Of a DNA stretch of 5,806 bases, positions 1 through 5,164 are shown piece after piece. The stretch is from assembly GCA_025352865.1 (NCBI GenBank), contig JANXSB010000596.1:1-5806 (forward strand), read 5' to 3'. Within the stretch, counting starts at the first letter, position 1. Each line of letters opens with the position of its first letter. Made by a program: the position numbers and the translations under genes. This DNA comes from Chthoniobacter sp. (GTDB lineage Bacteria; Verrucomicrobiota; Verrucomicrobiia; Chthoniobacterales; Chthoniobacteraceae). The notes beneath the pieces are model-generated. The model made no database searches and was not told the origin of the DNA. It was given only the letters and a program-made list of their open reading frames with translations.

Positions 1-1217
1 CCACCCATGATCGAGATGGCGATGGCACCGGTGCGCGGGAAGCGATCCGAAGCCACGGCGAGCATCGTCGGCCAGAAGAAGGTCTTACCCACGGCATAGA
101 CGGCGAGGGCGAAGAACGCCATGGCAAAGCCCGAGATATGGCTGGTCAGATTCAAGCCAATACAGCCGAGCGTGGCGCAAATGCAGAGGATGCCGACGGG
201 CGAGATCTTGAGGGTCTTCTCGATGAAGTGCGCGCAGAAGCGCAGGGCAAACATGATCGCGGAAGTCCAGATGAAGAGCCACTTGCCCTGCTCCGGTGAG
301 AGGATGTTGCCGGTGATGTTTTGAATCCAGCCGTCAGTGCCGAGCTCGACCGCGCCGACGAGGGCGTGAGTCGCGAAGAGCACGAAGAGCAGGATCGAAC
401 CGAGCGAGAAGCGTGTAATCACGCCGATGGTGATGAGCAGCACGCCGCCGACTCCGTAAGCCAGATTCGTCGCCATGCTGGCGTCCGACATGAGGCCGCT
501 GAACAGGCCCTTGAAGAACAGCACCAGCAGGCCGCAGATGACGAGGCCGCCGAGGATGCCCACATCCTTGAACATATCGCCGAGGCTGACGCCCTTCGAG
601 CTGGCTTCCGATTTCGGGAAGTGCTGGCCGAAGAACAGAACGCCGTAAAGGATGGTGGGTGCGAGATAAAGCGAGAGCTGGGCTTTCCAGCCCCAGTGCA
701 TGCCATCGCCAAACACCCAGCCCGCGAGTGCGCCAAGCACCATGCCGGCGGGCCATGAGGCGTGGAGGATGTTAAGGTAATGGGTGCGGTTGTGCGGAAA
801 GAGTGTGGCAACCAACGGATTGGCCACGGCTTCGAGCGTGCCGTTGGCGAGCGCGAAGACAAACATGCCCCACTTGAGACACGCAAAGGCCAGAGTCTTG
901 GCCGCCTCGCCGCCGTCTCCGGGGACTGCGGCAAAAGTAATAACCGCCGAGAGGATATGGAAAAGGAACGCGGCAATGACCAGCTTGCCGTAGCCGATCT
1001 TATCCACGATGACGCCGCCGATGATGATGCCGAAGCAGAAGCCGGTGAAGCCTGCTCCGCCGATTTCACCGAGCTGCGCGGCGGTAAAGCCGAACTCGGA
1101 GCCCCAGGCGGCGAAGATGCCGCCGCGGATGGCGAAGCCGACGCCGGCGGCGAGAATGGCCATGAAGCCTGCAAAGAGGAGGCGTTTTGCGTTAGGTGCG
1201 ATACCTTCGTCACTCAT
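1..1217 (-). CDS. MFS sugar-permease-like transporter (3' end beyond window)
   Basis: The frame is open from an ATG at 1217 to the window edge with no stop, giving 405 whole codons. An in-frame TAA at 1224-1226 lies just upstream, so this is the first possible start. The product is an inner-membrane carrier with about twelve hydrophobic segments (roughly residues 13-30, 49-71, 79-98, 113-140, 149-169, 180-197, 217-240, 250-268, 273-298, 311-332, 339-358, 362-385). The loop after helix 2, GGVIVDKIGYGK (67-78), resembles MFS motif A. NPLVATLFPHNRTHYLN (133-149) and HASWPAGMVLGALAG (152-166) recall the fucose/glucose permease (FHS-like) branch of MFS, as does the acidic ELGTDGW (291-297) in a membrane segment. 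The oxidoreductase lies 136 bases upstream on the same strand, suggesting co-transcription and sugar uptake. The leader is A/C-rich with no Shine-Dalgarno. MFS membership is secure; the substrate is unknown. Confidence 0.9.
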   Translation of the reverse strand, partial: MSDEGIAPNAKRLLFAGFMAILAAGVGFAIRGGIFAAWGSEFGFTAAQLGEIGGAGFTGFCFGIIIGGVIVDKIGYGKLVIAAFLFHILSAVITFAAVPGDGGEAAKTLAFACLKWGMFVFALANGTLEAVANPLVATLFPHNRTHYLNILHASWPAGMVLGALAGWVFGDGMHWGWKAQLSLYLAPTILYGVLFFGQHFPKSEASSKGVSLGDMFKDVGILGGLVICGLLVLFFKGLFSGLMSDASMATNLAYGVGGVLLITIGVITRFSLGSILLFVLFATHALVGAVELGTDGWIQNITGNILSPEQGKWLFIWTSAIMFALRFCAHFIEKTLKISPVGILCICATLGCIGLNLTSHISGFAMAFFALAVYAVGKTFFWPTMLAVASDRFPRTGAIAISIMG

Positions 1218-1254
1218 ATGATGTTATTAGTTGGTGGGGTTGGTGGTTTGGGTT

Positions 1255-1340
1255 CTTGATCGTAATCTTAATCTTACTCTTAATCTCAATTCATACGGGT
1301 TGGCCGGAGGATTACGATTACGATTAGGATTAAGATTAAG
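1255..1340. repeat. facing arrays of a hexanucleotide repeat
   Basis: Six hexamers stand in exact register at 1255-1290: CTTGAT, CGTAAT, CTTAAT, CTTACT, CTTAAT, CTCAAT. After a 20-base GC-rich spacer, five reverse-complement-type hexamers follow at 1311-1340: ATTACG, ATTACG, ATTAGG, ATTAAG, ATTAAG. The arms can pair over about 30 bases with roughly 24 matches, so a transcript would fold into a long imperfect hairpin. The element sits between the oxidoreductase stop and the transporter start and is AT-rich against GC-rich flanks. It could be a dispersed intergenic repeat, an attenuating or stabilising mRNA hairpin, or a protein-binding array. No function is established by the sequence. Confidence 0.75.
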
Positions 1341-1353
1341 AGGAGAGAGTTAG

Positions 1354-2478
1354 CTAGATGGAGAAAGCCGGGAGTTTCACGATCTTACCGCCGACCATCG
1401 CGGATTCGTGGGCGCAGAGGCCGACGCAGGTCCAGTTGGCGGATTGTTTCGCGTTGGGGAAAGGGTCGCGGTCCTGCACGAGCGCGGAGATGATCTCATG
1501 CGCGAGGTGCGGGTGGCTGCCGCCGTGGCCGGCCCCTTGCGCGAAGCTGAGATGGGTCTTCTTACCCAGGTCATACACGCCCTTGGTCGTGAACTGCTGG
1601 ATGCCCTTGGGCAGCCGCTTCGCAAAGTCCGGCGTCTTGATCTTCTTGGGAATCTTCGGCTCCGGCAGCTTCGCCGTGTGCATTACGAGCGGCTCATGCT
1701 CGACGAGCGGCCATTCCACGGATGCCTTGCTGCCATAGACATCGATGCTTTCCCGATACTGCCGCGCCGTGTCAAACAAGCTGCGGATGATGCGCGCATT
1801 CACATCGGTATTGGCAAACTTGATGTGCGCCGTCTCCACCGCAAAGGGCGACCCATAGCACTTGGCCAGCTCCTTGCGCACCGTGCCGCTGCCAAAGCAG
1901 CTCACATACTCCGCCGACTGCCCGATCATCCCCGCGACCGGACCCACGCAATGGGTCGCATACCACATCGGCGGCAGGCCGGGCCAGTAGTTCGGCCACC
2001 CATCCATGTCCTGCTGATGGCTCGCCTGCACGAACTGCAGCTTGCCCAGCTTGCCCGTGTCCAGCAGCTCCTTCATAAAGAGATACTCGCGCGCATAGAC
2101 CACGGTCTCAGCCATCATGTATTTCAGGCCGGTCTTTTTCACGAGAGCCACGATCTCCTTGCACTCAGCCACATTCGTCGCCATCGGCACCGTGCAGGTC
2201 ACATGCTTGCCGGCTTTCAGCGCGGCGATGGACTGCCACCCGTGATCGGGAATCGGCGAATTGATATGCACCAGATCGACCGCGGGGTCTTTCAGCACGT
2301 CCTCAAACTTCGTGTAACGCTTCTCCACCCCGAAGGCATCGCCGATCGCATTCAGCTTCTCCGGCGTGCGCTGGCAGATCGCATACATATTGGCCTGCGG
2401 ATGCCGTTGATAGAGCGGGATGAACTCCGCACCGAATCCGAGGCCGACGATGGCGACGTTGATTTTCTTTTGGGACAT
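1354..2478 (-). CDS. Gfo/Idh/MocA family oxidoreductase
   Basis: This is a 374-residue NAD(P)-dependent sugar oxidoreductase, a usual length for the family. The N-terminal Rossmann fold starts with NVAIVGLGFGAEF (7-19), carrying the glycine-rich dinucleotide loop. The strand with HINSPIPDHG (71-80) and KHVTCTVPMATN (91-102) follow. The usual EKP motif is TVP here (96-98), so the customary lysine is absent; from memory a TVP version is recurrent in a subgroup of this family. H176 in ATHCVGP lies where the catalytic histidine of the C-terminal domain is expected. The C-terminus has GAGHGGSHPHLAHEI (315-329) and VGLCAHESAMVGG (352-364), typical of the family. There is no signal peptide, so it is cytoplasmic. 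It is divergent from the DUF1080 gene and upstream of the MFS gene, suggesting oxidation or reduction of a (3-keto) sugar. The exact substrate is unknown. Confidence 0.93.
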   Translation of the reverse strand: MSQKKINVAIVGLGFGAEFIPLYQRHPQANMYAICQRTPEKLNAIGDAFGVEKRYTKFEDVLKDPAVDLVHINSPIPDHGWQSIAALKAGKHVTCTVPMATNVAECKEIVALVKKTGLKYMMAETVVYAREYLFMKELLDTGKLGKLQFVQASHQQDMDGWPNYWPGLPPMWYATHCVGPVAGMIGQSAEYVSCFGSGTVRKELAKCYGSPFAVETAHIKFANTDVNARIIRSLFDTARQYRESIDVYGSKASVEWPLVEHEPLVMHTAKLPEPKIPKKIKTPDFAKRLPKGIQQFTTKGVYDLGKKTHLSFAQGAGHGGSHPHLAHEIISALVQDRDPFPNAKQSANWTCVGLCAHESAMVGGKIVKLPAFSI

Positions 2479-2529
2479 GAAAGTGGGGCGGGGAAAATTG
2501 GCGGCGACGCTGGGGGCGAAGCGGCGGGC

Positions 2530-2558
2530 ATGACAGCGGGGCGTGCGAGGGGTGTCAA
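2530..2558 (-). promoter_or_regulatory. candidate sigma70-type promoter for the oxidoreductase
   Basis: On the minus strand a perfect -35 hexamer TTGACA (2558-2553) is followed by exactly 17 bases and TGTCAT (2535-2530), which matches four of six positions of TATAAT. Transcription would start near 2523, leaving a leader of about 45 bases before the ATG at 2478. The two boxes also form a TGACA/TGTCA dyad, so a regulator-binding palindrome is an alternative reading of the same bases. Confidence 0.45.
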
Positions 2559-2598
2559 TGGGGAAAAATTCGGAAATAAAACCTGGCTCGATTTCCCG

Positions 2599-2668
2599 GA
2601 AGACGGCTCAAACAAAGGGCCGCATCGGAAAGGATTTTCGGCGGGCGCGACTAATGGAAACCGTCTTC
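2599..2668. repeat. 8-base inverted repeat upstream of the DUF1080 gene
   Basis: GAAGACGG at 2599-2606 is repeated inverted as CCGTCTTC at 2661-2668, with 54 bases between the arms and the right arm ending 22 bases before the DUF1080 ATG. It could be part of an operator or an mRNA leader fold. The arms are short enough that chance is possible. I found no convincing -35/-10 pair for the plus-strand gene in this region. Confidence 0.25.
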
Positions 2669-2690
2669 GCGCGGTTGTCGCCGCACACCC

Positions 2691-3641
2691 ATGAACCCGC
2701 TCTCACTCCGCACCATCGCCGCCGTCCTTTTCTCCATCGCGCCCGCCGCTTTCGCCGACGATCCCACCTTCACCGAGCCCGAGCAGGCCGGGCCGGATTT
2801 CGCGGTGCAGGGCGAGTATGTCGGCGAGGGTTGCGCCGCGCAGGTCATCGCGCTGGGCGAGGGGAAATTTCACATCGTCGGCTGGAGCAAAGGGCTGCCG
2901 GGCACCGCGGCGGACGTGGAGAAAAAGGTGGAACTCGAGGCGCAGCGCGACGGGGAGAAAGTCACCTTTAGCGGCAACGGCTGGAAGGGCGCGATCGAGG
3001 ACGGGCAGATCAAAGGCACGAATGACGACGGCCAGTCGTGGCTGCTCAAGCACACGCTGCGCGAGTCCCCCACCCTCGGCGCGAAACCACCCGCCGGTGC
3101 CGTCATCCTTTTCGACGGCACCAGCGCCGACGCGTGGAGCGGCGGCAAAATGGATGAGCGCAAACTGCTCGCGGGCGGCACCACCTCGAAGCAGGCCTTT
3201 CGCGACTACACGCTGCACGTCGAGTTCCGCACGCCCTTCATGCCGAAATCGCGCGGCCAGGGGCGCGGCAACAGCGGCGTCTATAACCAGAACCGCTACG
3301 AGTGCCAGGTGCTCGATTCCTTCGGCCTCAAAGGCGAGGACAACGAAGCCGGCGGCATCTACCACACCTCGAAGCCGAAGCTGAACATGTGCTTCCCCCC
3401 GCTCTCCTGGCAGACCTACGACATCGACTTCGAGGCGGCGAAATGGGACGGCGACAAAAAAGTAAAGCCCGCCATCCTGACCGTGAAACTCAATGGCGTG
3501 CTCGTGCAGGATCATGTAGCCGCGCCCGAGCCCACGCCCGGCGCGGGCCTCAAGGACACCCCCGAGCCCGGCCCCATCCAACTCCAGAACCACGGCAATC
3601 CCGTCTTCTTTCGGAACATCTGGCTCGTCGAGAAAAAGTAA
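2691..3641 (+). CDS. secreted DUF1080 (3-keto-glycoside hydrolase/lyase-like) protein
   Basis: The 316-residue product begins with a Sec signal peptide: basic start MNPLSLR, hydrophobic core, likely cleavage after AFA (about residue 22). Residues 35-125 form a small N-terminal module (GEYVGEGCAAQVIALG at 41-56, GLPG at 68-71) often found before this domain in planctomycete and verrucomicrobial homologues. Residues 136-313 are the DUF1080 concanavalin-like beta-sandwich: ILFDGTSADAWSGG (139-152), YTLHVEFRTP (173-182), GRGNSGVYNQNRYECQVLDS (191-210), WQTYDIDF (240-247), PGPIQLQNHGNPVFFRNIWL (293-312). Characterised relatives hydrolyse or eliminate 3-keto-glycosides, so extracytoplasmic cleavage of a 3-keto-glycoside is likely. 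It is divergent from the oxidoreductase. No Shine-Dalgarno precedes the ATG. The last codons and stop lie inside a 24-base repeat found again at 4489. Confidence 0.92.
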   Translation: MNPLSLRTIAAVLFSIAPAAFADDPTFTEPEQAGPDFAVQGEYVGEGCAAQVIALGEGKFHIVGWSKGLPGTAADVEKKVELEAQRDGEKVTFSGNGWKGAIEDGQIKGTNDDGQSWLLKHTLRESPTLGAKPPAGAVILFDGTSADAWSGGKMDERKLLAGGTTSKQAFRDYTLHVEFRTPFMPKSRGQGRGNSGVYNQNRYECQVLDSFGLKGEDNEAGGIYHTSKPKLNMCFPPLSWQTYDIDFEAAKWDGDKKVKPAILTVKLNGVLVQDHVAAPEPTPGAGLKDTPEPGPIQLQNHGNPVFFRNIWLVEKK

Positions 3642-3655
3642 CCCGCCCGGCGCAC
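3632..3655. repeat. 24-base direct repeat, copy 1
   Basis: These 24 bases are identical to 4489-4512 in the same orientation. This copy covers the last codons and stop of the DUF1080 gene and the left arm and loop of the hairpin that follows. After it the copies differ at one base (C at 3656, G at 4513), then share GGGC. An exact 24-base match within 6 kb is not expected by chance. Confidence 0.9.
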
Positions 3656-3660
3656 CGGGC
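3633..3660 (-). terminator. hairpin with T-run after the PIN toxin gene
   Basis: A perfect 6-bp stem GCCCGG / CCGGGC (3645-3650 and 3655-3660) encloses a CGCA loop. Read on the minus strand it is followed by seven bases and TTTTT (3637-3633), so it would serve the toxin gene that ends 28 bases earlier. The T-run is further from the stem than in a classic intrinsic terminator, so efficiency is uncertain. On the plus strand there is no T-run, but the hairpin still lies just past the DUF1080 stop and may protect that mRNA's 3' end. Confidence 0.45.
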
Positions 3661-3687
3661 ATCCGCCAGCCCGCCTGAGCGATAAAG

Positions 3688-4092
3688 CTACGATGCCAGC
3701 AGCGCCACAAAACCCGCCTGCTCGAAATGCCGGTCCCCCGTCAGCGCCTCCGTCAGTCCTTCATCGGCCATCACGACAAAGGAAATGCAGTCCGTGAGCG
3801 ACCACGCCTTGTCCGGGCGCGTTGCGTAAAGATCGCAGCCCCTCTCAAAAAGCGCGTCGCTGTCGCCGACCACCCTCAGCCACGGGTTGGCTTTCGCCAG
3901 CGCGACGAACTGCGCCGCACGGGTGCGGAAGACAGGGGCCGCCATCGCATCCGCCATCTCTGCGAGCACCCATCGCGTCGTCACCAGCCGGAGCAGCGGG
4001 CCGGCCTCCACCCGCACCGCCAGCGCATGGGCTTCATCGCGGGCATTGAGCAAAGCGATGAAGAAATGCGTGTCGGCAAAGACCCGCTTCAC
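3688..4092 (-). CDS. PIN-domain ribonuclease toxin (VapC-like)
   Basis: This 134-residue single-domain PIN protein has the usual length for VapC-type toxins. The four acidic residues of the Mg2+-dependent active site are visible: D7 in VFADTHFF, E45 in VLAEMAD, D101 in SLTDCISF and D120 in LTGDRHFEQAGF. The SLTDCISFVVM and TGDRHF blocks are characteristic of the family. PIN toxins cleave RNA, often tRNA or rRNA, when not held by their antitoxin. The start is GTG at 4092, whose bases overlap the TGA stop of the antitoxin gene (GTGA, 4-base overlap), which implies translational coupling and sets this start. The gene converges on the DUF1080 gene with 46 bases between them. The catalytic quartet is intact, so it is probably active. 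The RNA target is unknown. Confidence 0.9.
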   Translation of the reverse strand: MKRVFADTHFFIALLNARDEAHALAVRVEAGPLLRLVTTRWVLAEMADAMAAPVFRTRAAQFVALAKANPWLRVVGDSDALFERGCDLYATRPDKAWSLTDCISFVVMADEGLTEALTGDRHFEQAGFVALLAS

Positions 4093-4316
4093 TGCTTCCC
4101 ACGCTGCGGCGTGCCGTGAATGTAGTGGTCGTGTTCCGCGGCCCAGTCCTCCGGCCCTTCCACGCTGCCGATGAGCTCGCGCATGGAATCGAAGAAGGAA
4201 CCCGCCGGCGACTCCGCCTGCACTTCCGTCTTCAGCACGATTTCCACCCGCGTTCCGTCGGGCACATGCACGGGCAGCTTGATGGTGTCGTTCTCGACTG
4301 TCGCGGTGATGCTCAT
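4089..4316 (-). CDS. AF2212-like small antitoxin
   Basis: The likely product is 75 residues starting at ATG 4316 (MSITATVENDTIKLP). An in-frame ATG at 4379 would add 21 residues that do not resemble the family, so I reject it. Residues 2-30 hold a short beta-rich N-terminus ending VPDGTRVEIVLK (19-30), like the P-x-G-T-x-V-x-I/V signature of the AF2212/DUF104 antitoxin group. The tail, including FDSMRELIGSVEGPEDWAAE (about 41-60) and HDHYIHGTP (61-69), is acidic and amphipathic, as expected for the part that wraps the toxin. It overlaps the PIN gene by four bases in antitoxin-first order, and such proteins commonly repress their own operon. The pairing strongly supports the role; the exact antitoxin family is less certain. 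No recognisable Shine-Dalgarno is present. Confidence 0.8.
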   Translation of the reverse strand: MSITATVENDTIKLPVHVPDGTRVEIVLKTEVQAESPAGSFFDSMRELIGSVEGPEDWAAEHDHYIHGTPQRGKQ

Positions 4317-4407
4317 GGCGGTGAAACTAGCCCTCGCCCCGCAGCATTCAAGCGCACAGTCCGCAGACTCCGCACCCACCGCGAAGCACAGCTTCCCCCT
4401 CGGGCGT

Positions 4408-4440
4408 GCATTACGAAGCCCTCAGCTTCGTAACGAGGGG
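4408..4440. repeat. REP-like palindrome, unit 1
   Basis: TTACGAAGC (4411-4419) and GCTTCGTAA (4425-4433) form a perfect 9-bp stem around CCTCA, followed by CGAGGGG. The layout matches unit 2: GC, then A/G, TTAC, G/C, AAGC, a short loop, GCTT, C/G, GTAA, CGAGGG. The changed base in one arm is compensated in the other, so the stem is preserved. Confidence 0.75.
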
Positions 4441-4458
4441 CAAACTTCGCTGACAAAT

Positions 4459-4490
4459 GCGTTACCAAGCTGGAGCTTGGTAACGAGGGA
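4459..4490. repeat. REP-like palindrome, unit 2
   Basis: GTTACCAAGC (4461-4470) and GCTTGGTAAC (4475-4484) form a perfect 10-bp stem with a TGGA loop, followed by GAGGG. It lies 51 bases from unit 1 in the same orientation and abuts the second copy of the 24-base repeat. Short conserved hairpins in tandem between genes resemble REP elements moved by RAYT transposases; no such transposase is present in the window. Confidence 0.75.
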
Positions 4491-4512
4491 AAAAGTAACC
4501 CGCCCGGCGCAC
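4489..4512. repeat. 24-base direct repeat, copy 2
   Basis: This is identical to 3632-3655 in the same orientation. Here it is non-coding and lies between REP-like unit 2 and the end of the PEP-CTERM gene. Together the two copies bracket the toxin-antitoxin module. Confidence 0.9.
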
Positions 4513-4517
4513 GGGGC
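4490..4517 (-). terminator. hairpin with T-run after the PEP-CTERM gene
   Basis: This has the same design as the hairpin at 3633-3660. The arms GCCCGG (4502-4507) and CGGGGC (4512-4517) pair with one internal mismatch (G4506 against G4513) around a CGCA loop. On the minus strand seven bases and TTTTT (4494-4490) follow. The gene it would serve ends 31 bases earlier at 4548. The mismatch makes it weaker than the first copy. Confidence 0.4.
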
Positions 4518-4547
4518 TGTGGGCGATGGAAAGCAATGGCGCGGCTT

Positions 4548-4958
4548 TTAGACTCCGGCACTCCGGCGACGGCGCAGAGCGAGGAGCGCACCGCCGCCGA
4601 GCAGCAGCAGCGCGGTCGAGGGCTCGGGAACGATGGATTCCGAGAAGATCACGCCGGCACTGTTAATCCCGCCTTGGGAGGTCATGCCATAGATTGCCGA
4701 ACCATCGGCAGAGAGGGTCAAGTCACCGTAAGGCTTGGCTCCGTCAGCGGGTGCGCCGCCAAGGCTGTCCAACAGGGCATAGCCGCTGCCATCGGTATTC
4801 ATGCTGAAGATCGTGCCATTGTTGGTGCTGCCGCCTCCGTTGGTCATGCCATAGAGCTTTGACCCGACAAACGTCAGCGAGCCGTTAGGACCTGCGCCAT
4901 CGCCTGTGCCGCCTGTGAAAATGTGGAGTTGGGTATAGCCGGTGCCATCGCTATTCAC
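4548..4958 (-). CDS. 3' fragment: GloVer repeats and PEP-CTERM anchor
   Basis: This 136-codon frame is open from a GTG at 4958, but that GTG is simply a valine inside the first repeat (FSVNSDGTGY), so it is probably not a true start. Repeats 2 and 3 follow: SLTFVGSKLYGMTNGGGS, NGTIFSMNTDGSGYALL, then DLTLSADGSAIYGMTSQGG. The C-terminus has the three-part sorting signal: VPEPST at about residues 110-115, a hydrophobic helix LALLLLGGGALLAL-like, and a basic tail RRRRSAGV. Exosortase would cut such a protein at the membrane and attach it to the cell surface. Without the signal peptide this fragment alone would not be exported. Confidence 0.65.
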   Translation of the reverse strand: MNSDGTGYTQLHIFTGGTGDGAGPNGSLTFVGSKLYGMTNGGGSTNNGTIFSMNTDGSGYALLDSLGGAPADGAKPYGDLTLSADGSAIYGMTSQGGINSAGVIFSESIVPEPSTALLLLGGGALLALRRRRSAGV

Positions 4959-5164
4959 GCTGAAGACCGTGCCACGGTTGGGGCTGCCGCCAGAGATGGT
5001 CGTGCATATAGCTTCGAGCCGGAGAGAGTCAGCGAGCCGTAAGGGTTGCCACCGGTGGTGCCACCGGTGAAGGGGCGCAGGATGGTAGTAGCCCCACGGA
5101 CGGGCGGCAGGAAGAGCAGCGGGGCGGCGAGGCCGAGGAGGGCGGTGCGGTGAAGGATATTCAT
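4955..5164 (-). CDS. 5' fragment: signal peptide and first GloVer repeat
   Basis: This is the upstream piece of the broken gene, 69 codons from ATG 5164. MNILHR followed by a hydrophobic stretch and a likely cleavage after VRG (about residue 24) makes a Sec signal peptide. Residues 33-54 carry the start of the first repeat (TGGTTGGNPYGSLTLSGSKL). The last 15 residues after SGSKLY are out of frame and match nothing expected. Its TGA overlaps the GTG that could open the downstream fragment. Confidence 0.6.
   Translation of the reverse strand: MNILHRTALLGLAAPLLFLPPVRGATTILRPFTGGTTGGNPYGSLTLSGSKLYARPSLAAAPTVARSSA

Larger units (their letters stand above)
4317..4547. other. intergenic region between PEP-CTERM gene and toxin-antitoxin pair
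   Basis: No coding frame here is convincing. The region holds, from right to left, the terminator-like hairpin at 4490-4517, two REP-like palindromes at 4408-4490, and a possible degenerate third one (GAAGC-ACA-GCTTC, 4383-4395). The toxin-antitoxin promoter should lie at about 4317-4380, but the best match I found (TTGAAT, 16 bases, TAGTTT on the minus strand) is weak. Confidence 0.6.
4548..5164 (-). pseudogene. GloVer-repeat PEP-CTERM protein gene broken by a frameshift
   Basis: Two overlapping reading frames on the minus strand form one protein if a single base is restored. In the first frame translation from ATG 5164 reads a signal peptide and the repeat start SGSKLY, then turns into unrelated sequence at about 5005. 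In the other frame the expected continuation (TISGGSPNRGTVFSVNSDG) runs into the downstream part. The next repeat shows the fault at base level: plus-strand GGTCATGCCATAGAGCTT corresponds here to GGTCGTGC-ATATAGCTT, so one C is missing between 5005 and 5006. Restored, the protein has 205 residues: signal peptide, three repeats of about 50 residues of the Gloeo/Verruco type (GSLTxxGSKLYGMT, then NxGTxFSxNxDGxGY), and a PEP-CTERM anchor. A sequencing error could also explain this. Confidence 0.8.

Noticed and set aside
419..1213. 264-codon minus-strand frame with very high Ser/Ala/Pro/Arg content
   Set aside because: It is a shifted frame of the MFS gene; the alternative frame gives clear membrane helices and MFS motifs.
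1232..1253. G-rich stretch that could form a two-tier G-quadruplex
   Set aside because: Mostly GG tracts on the strand opposite the mRNA. The simpler reading is an unstructured A/C-rich leader of the transporter mRNA.
1408..2694. 428-codon plus-strand frame opposite the oxidoreductase gene
   Set aside because: It is rich in Arg/His/Leu with no domain motif, and lies wholly antisense to a well-supported Gfo/Idh/MocA gene. It is a GC-rich shadow frame.
2703..3710. 335-codon minus-strand frame opposite the DUF1080 gene
   Set aside because: It has no recognisable domain, and the plus-strand frame has a signal peptide and a full set of DUF1080 motifs. It is an antisense shadow.
4330..4357. TTGAAT-16-TAGTTT as toxin-antitoxin promoter on the minus strand
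   Set aside because: The -10 matches only three of six positions and would leave almost no leader, so the match is too weak to annotate.
4317..4379. Longer antitoxin start at 4379
   Set aside because: The added 21 residues (MGAESADCALECC...) do not resemble the family, and the frame from 4316 starts exactly where antitoxin homologues begin.
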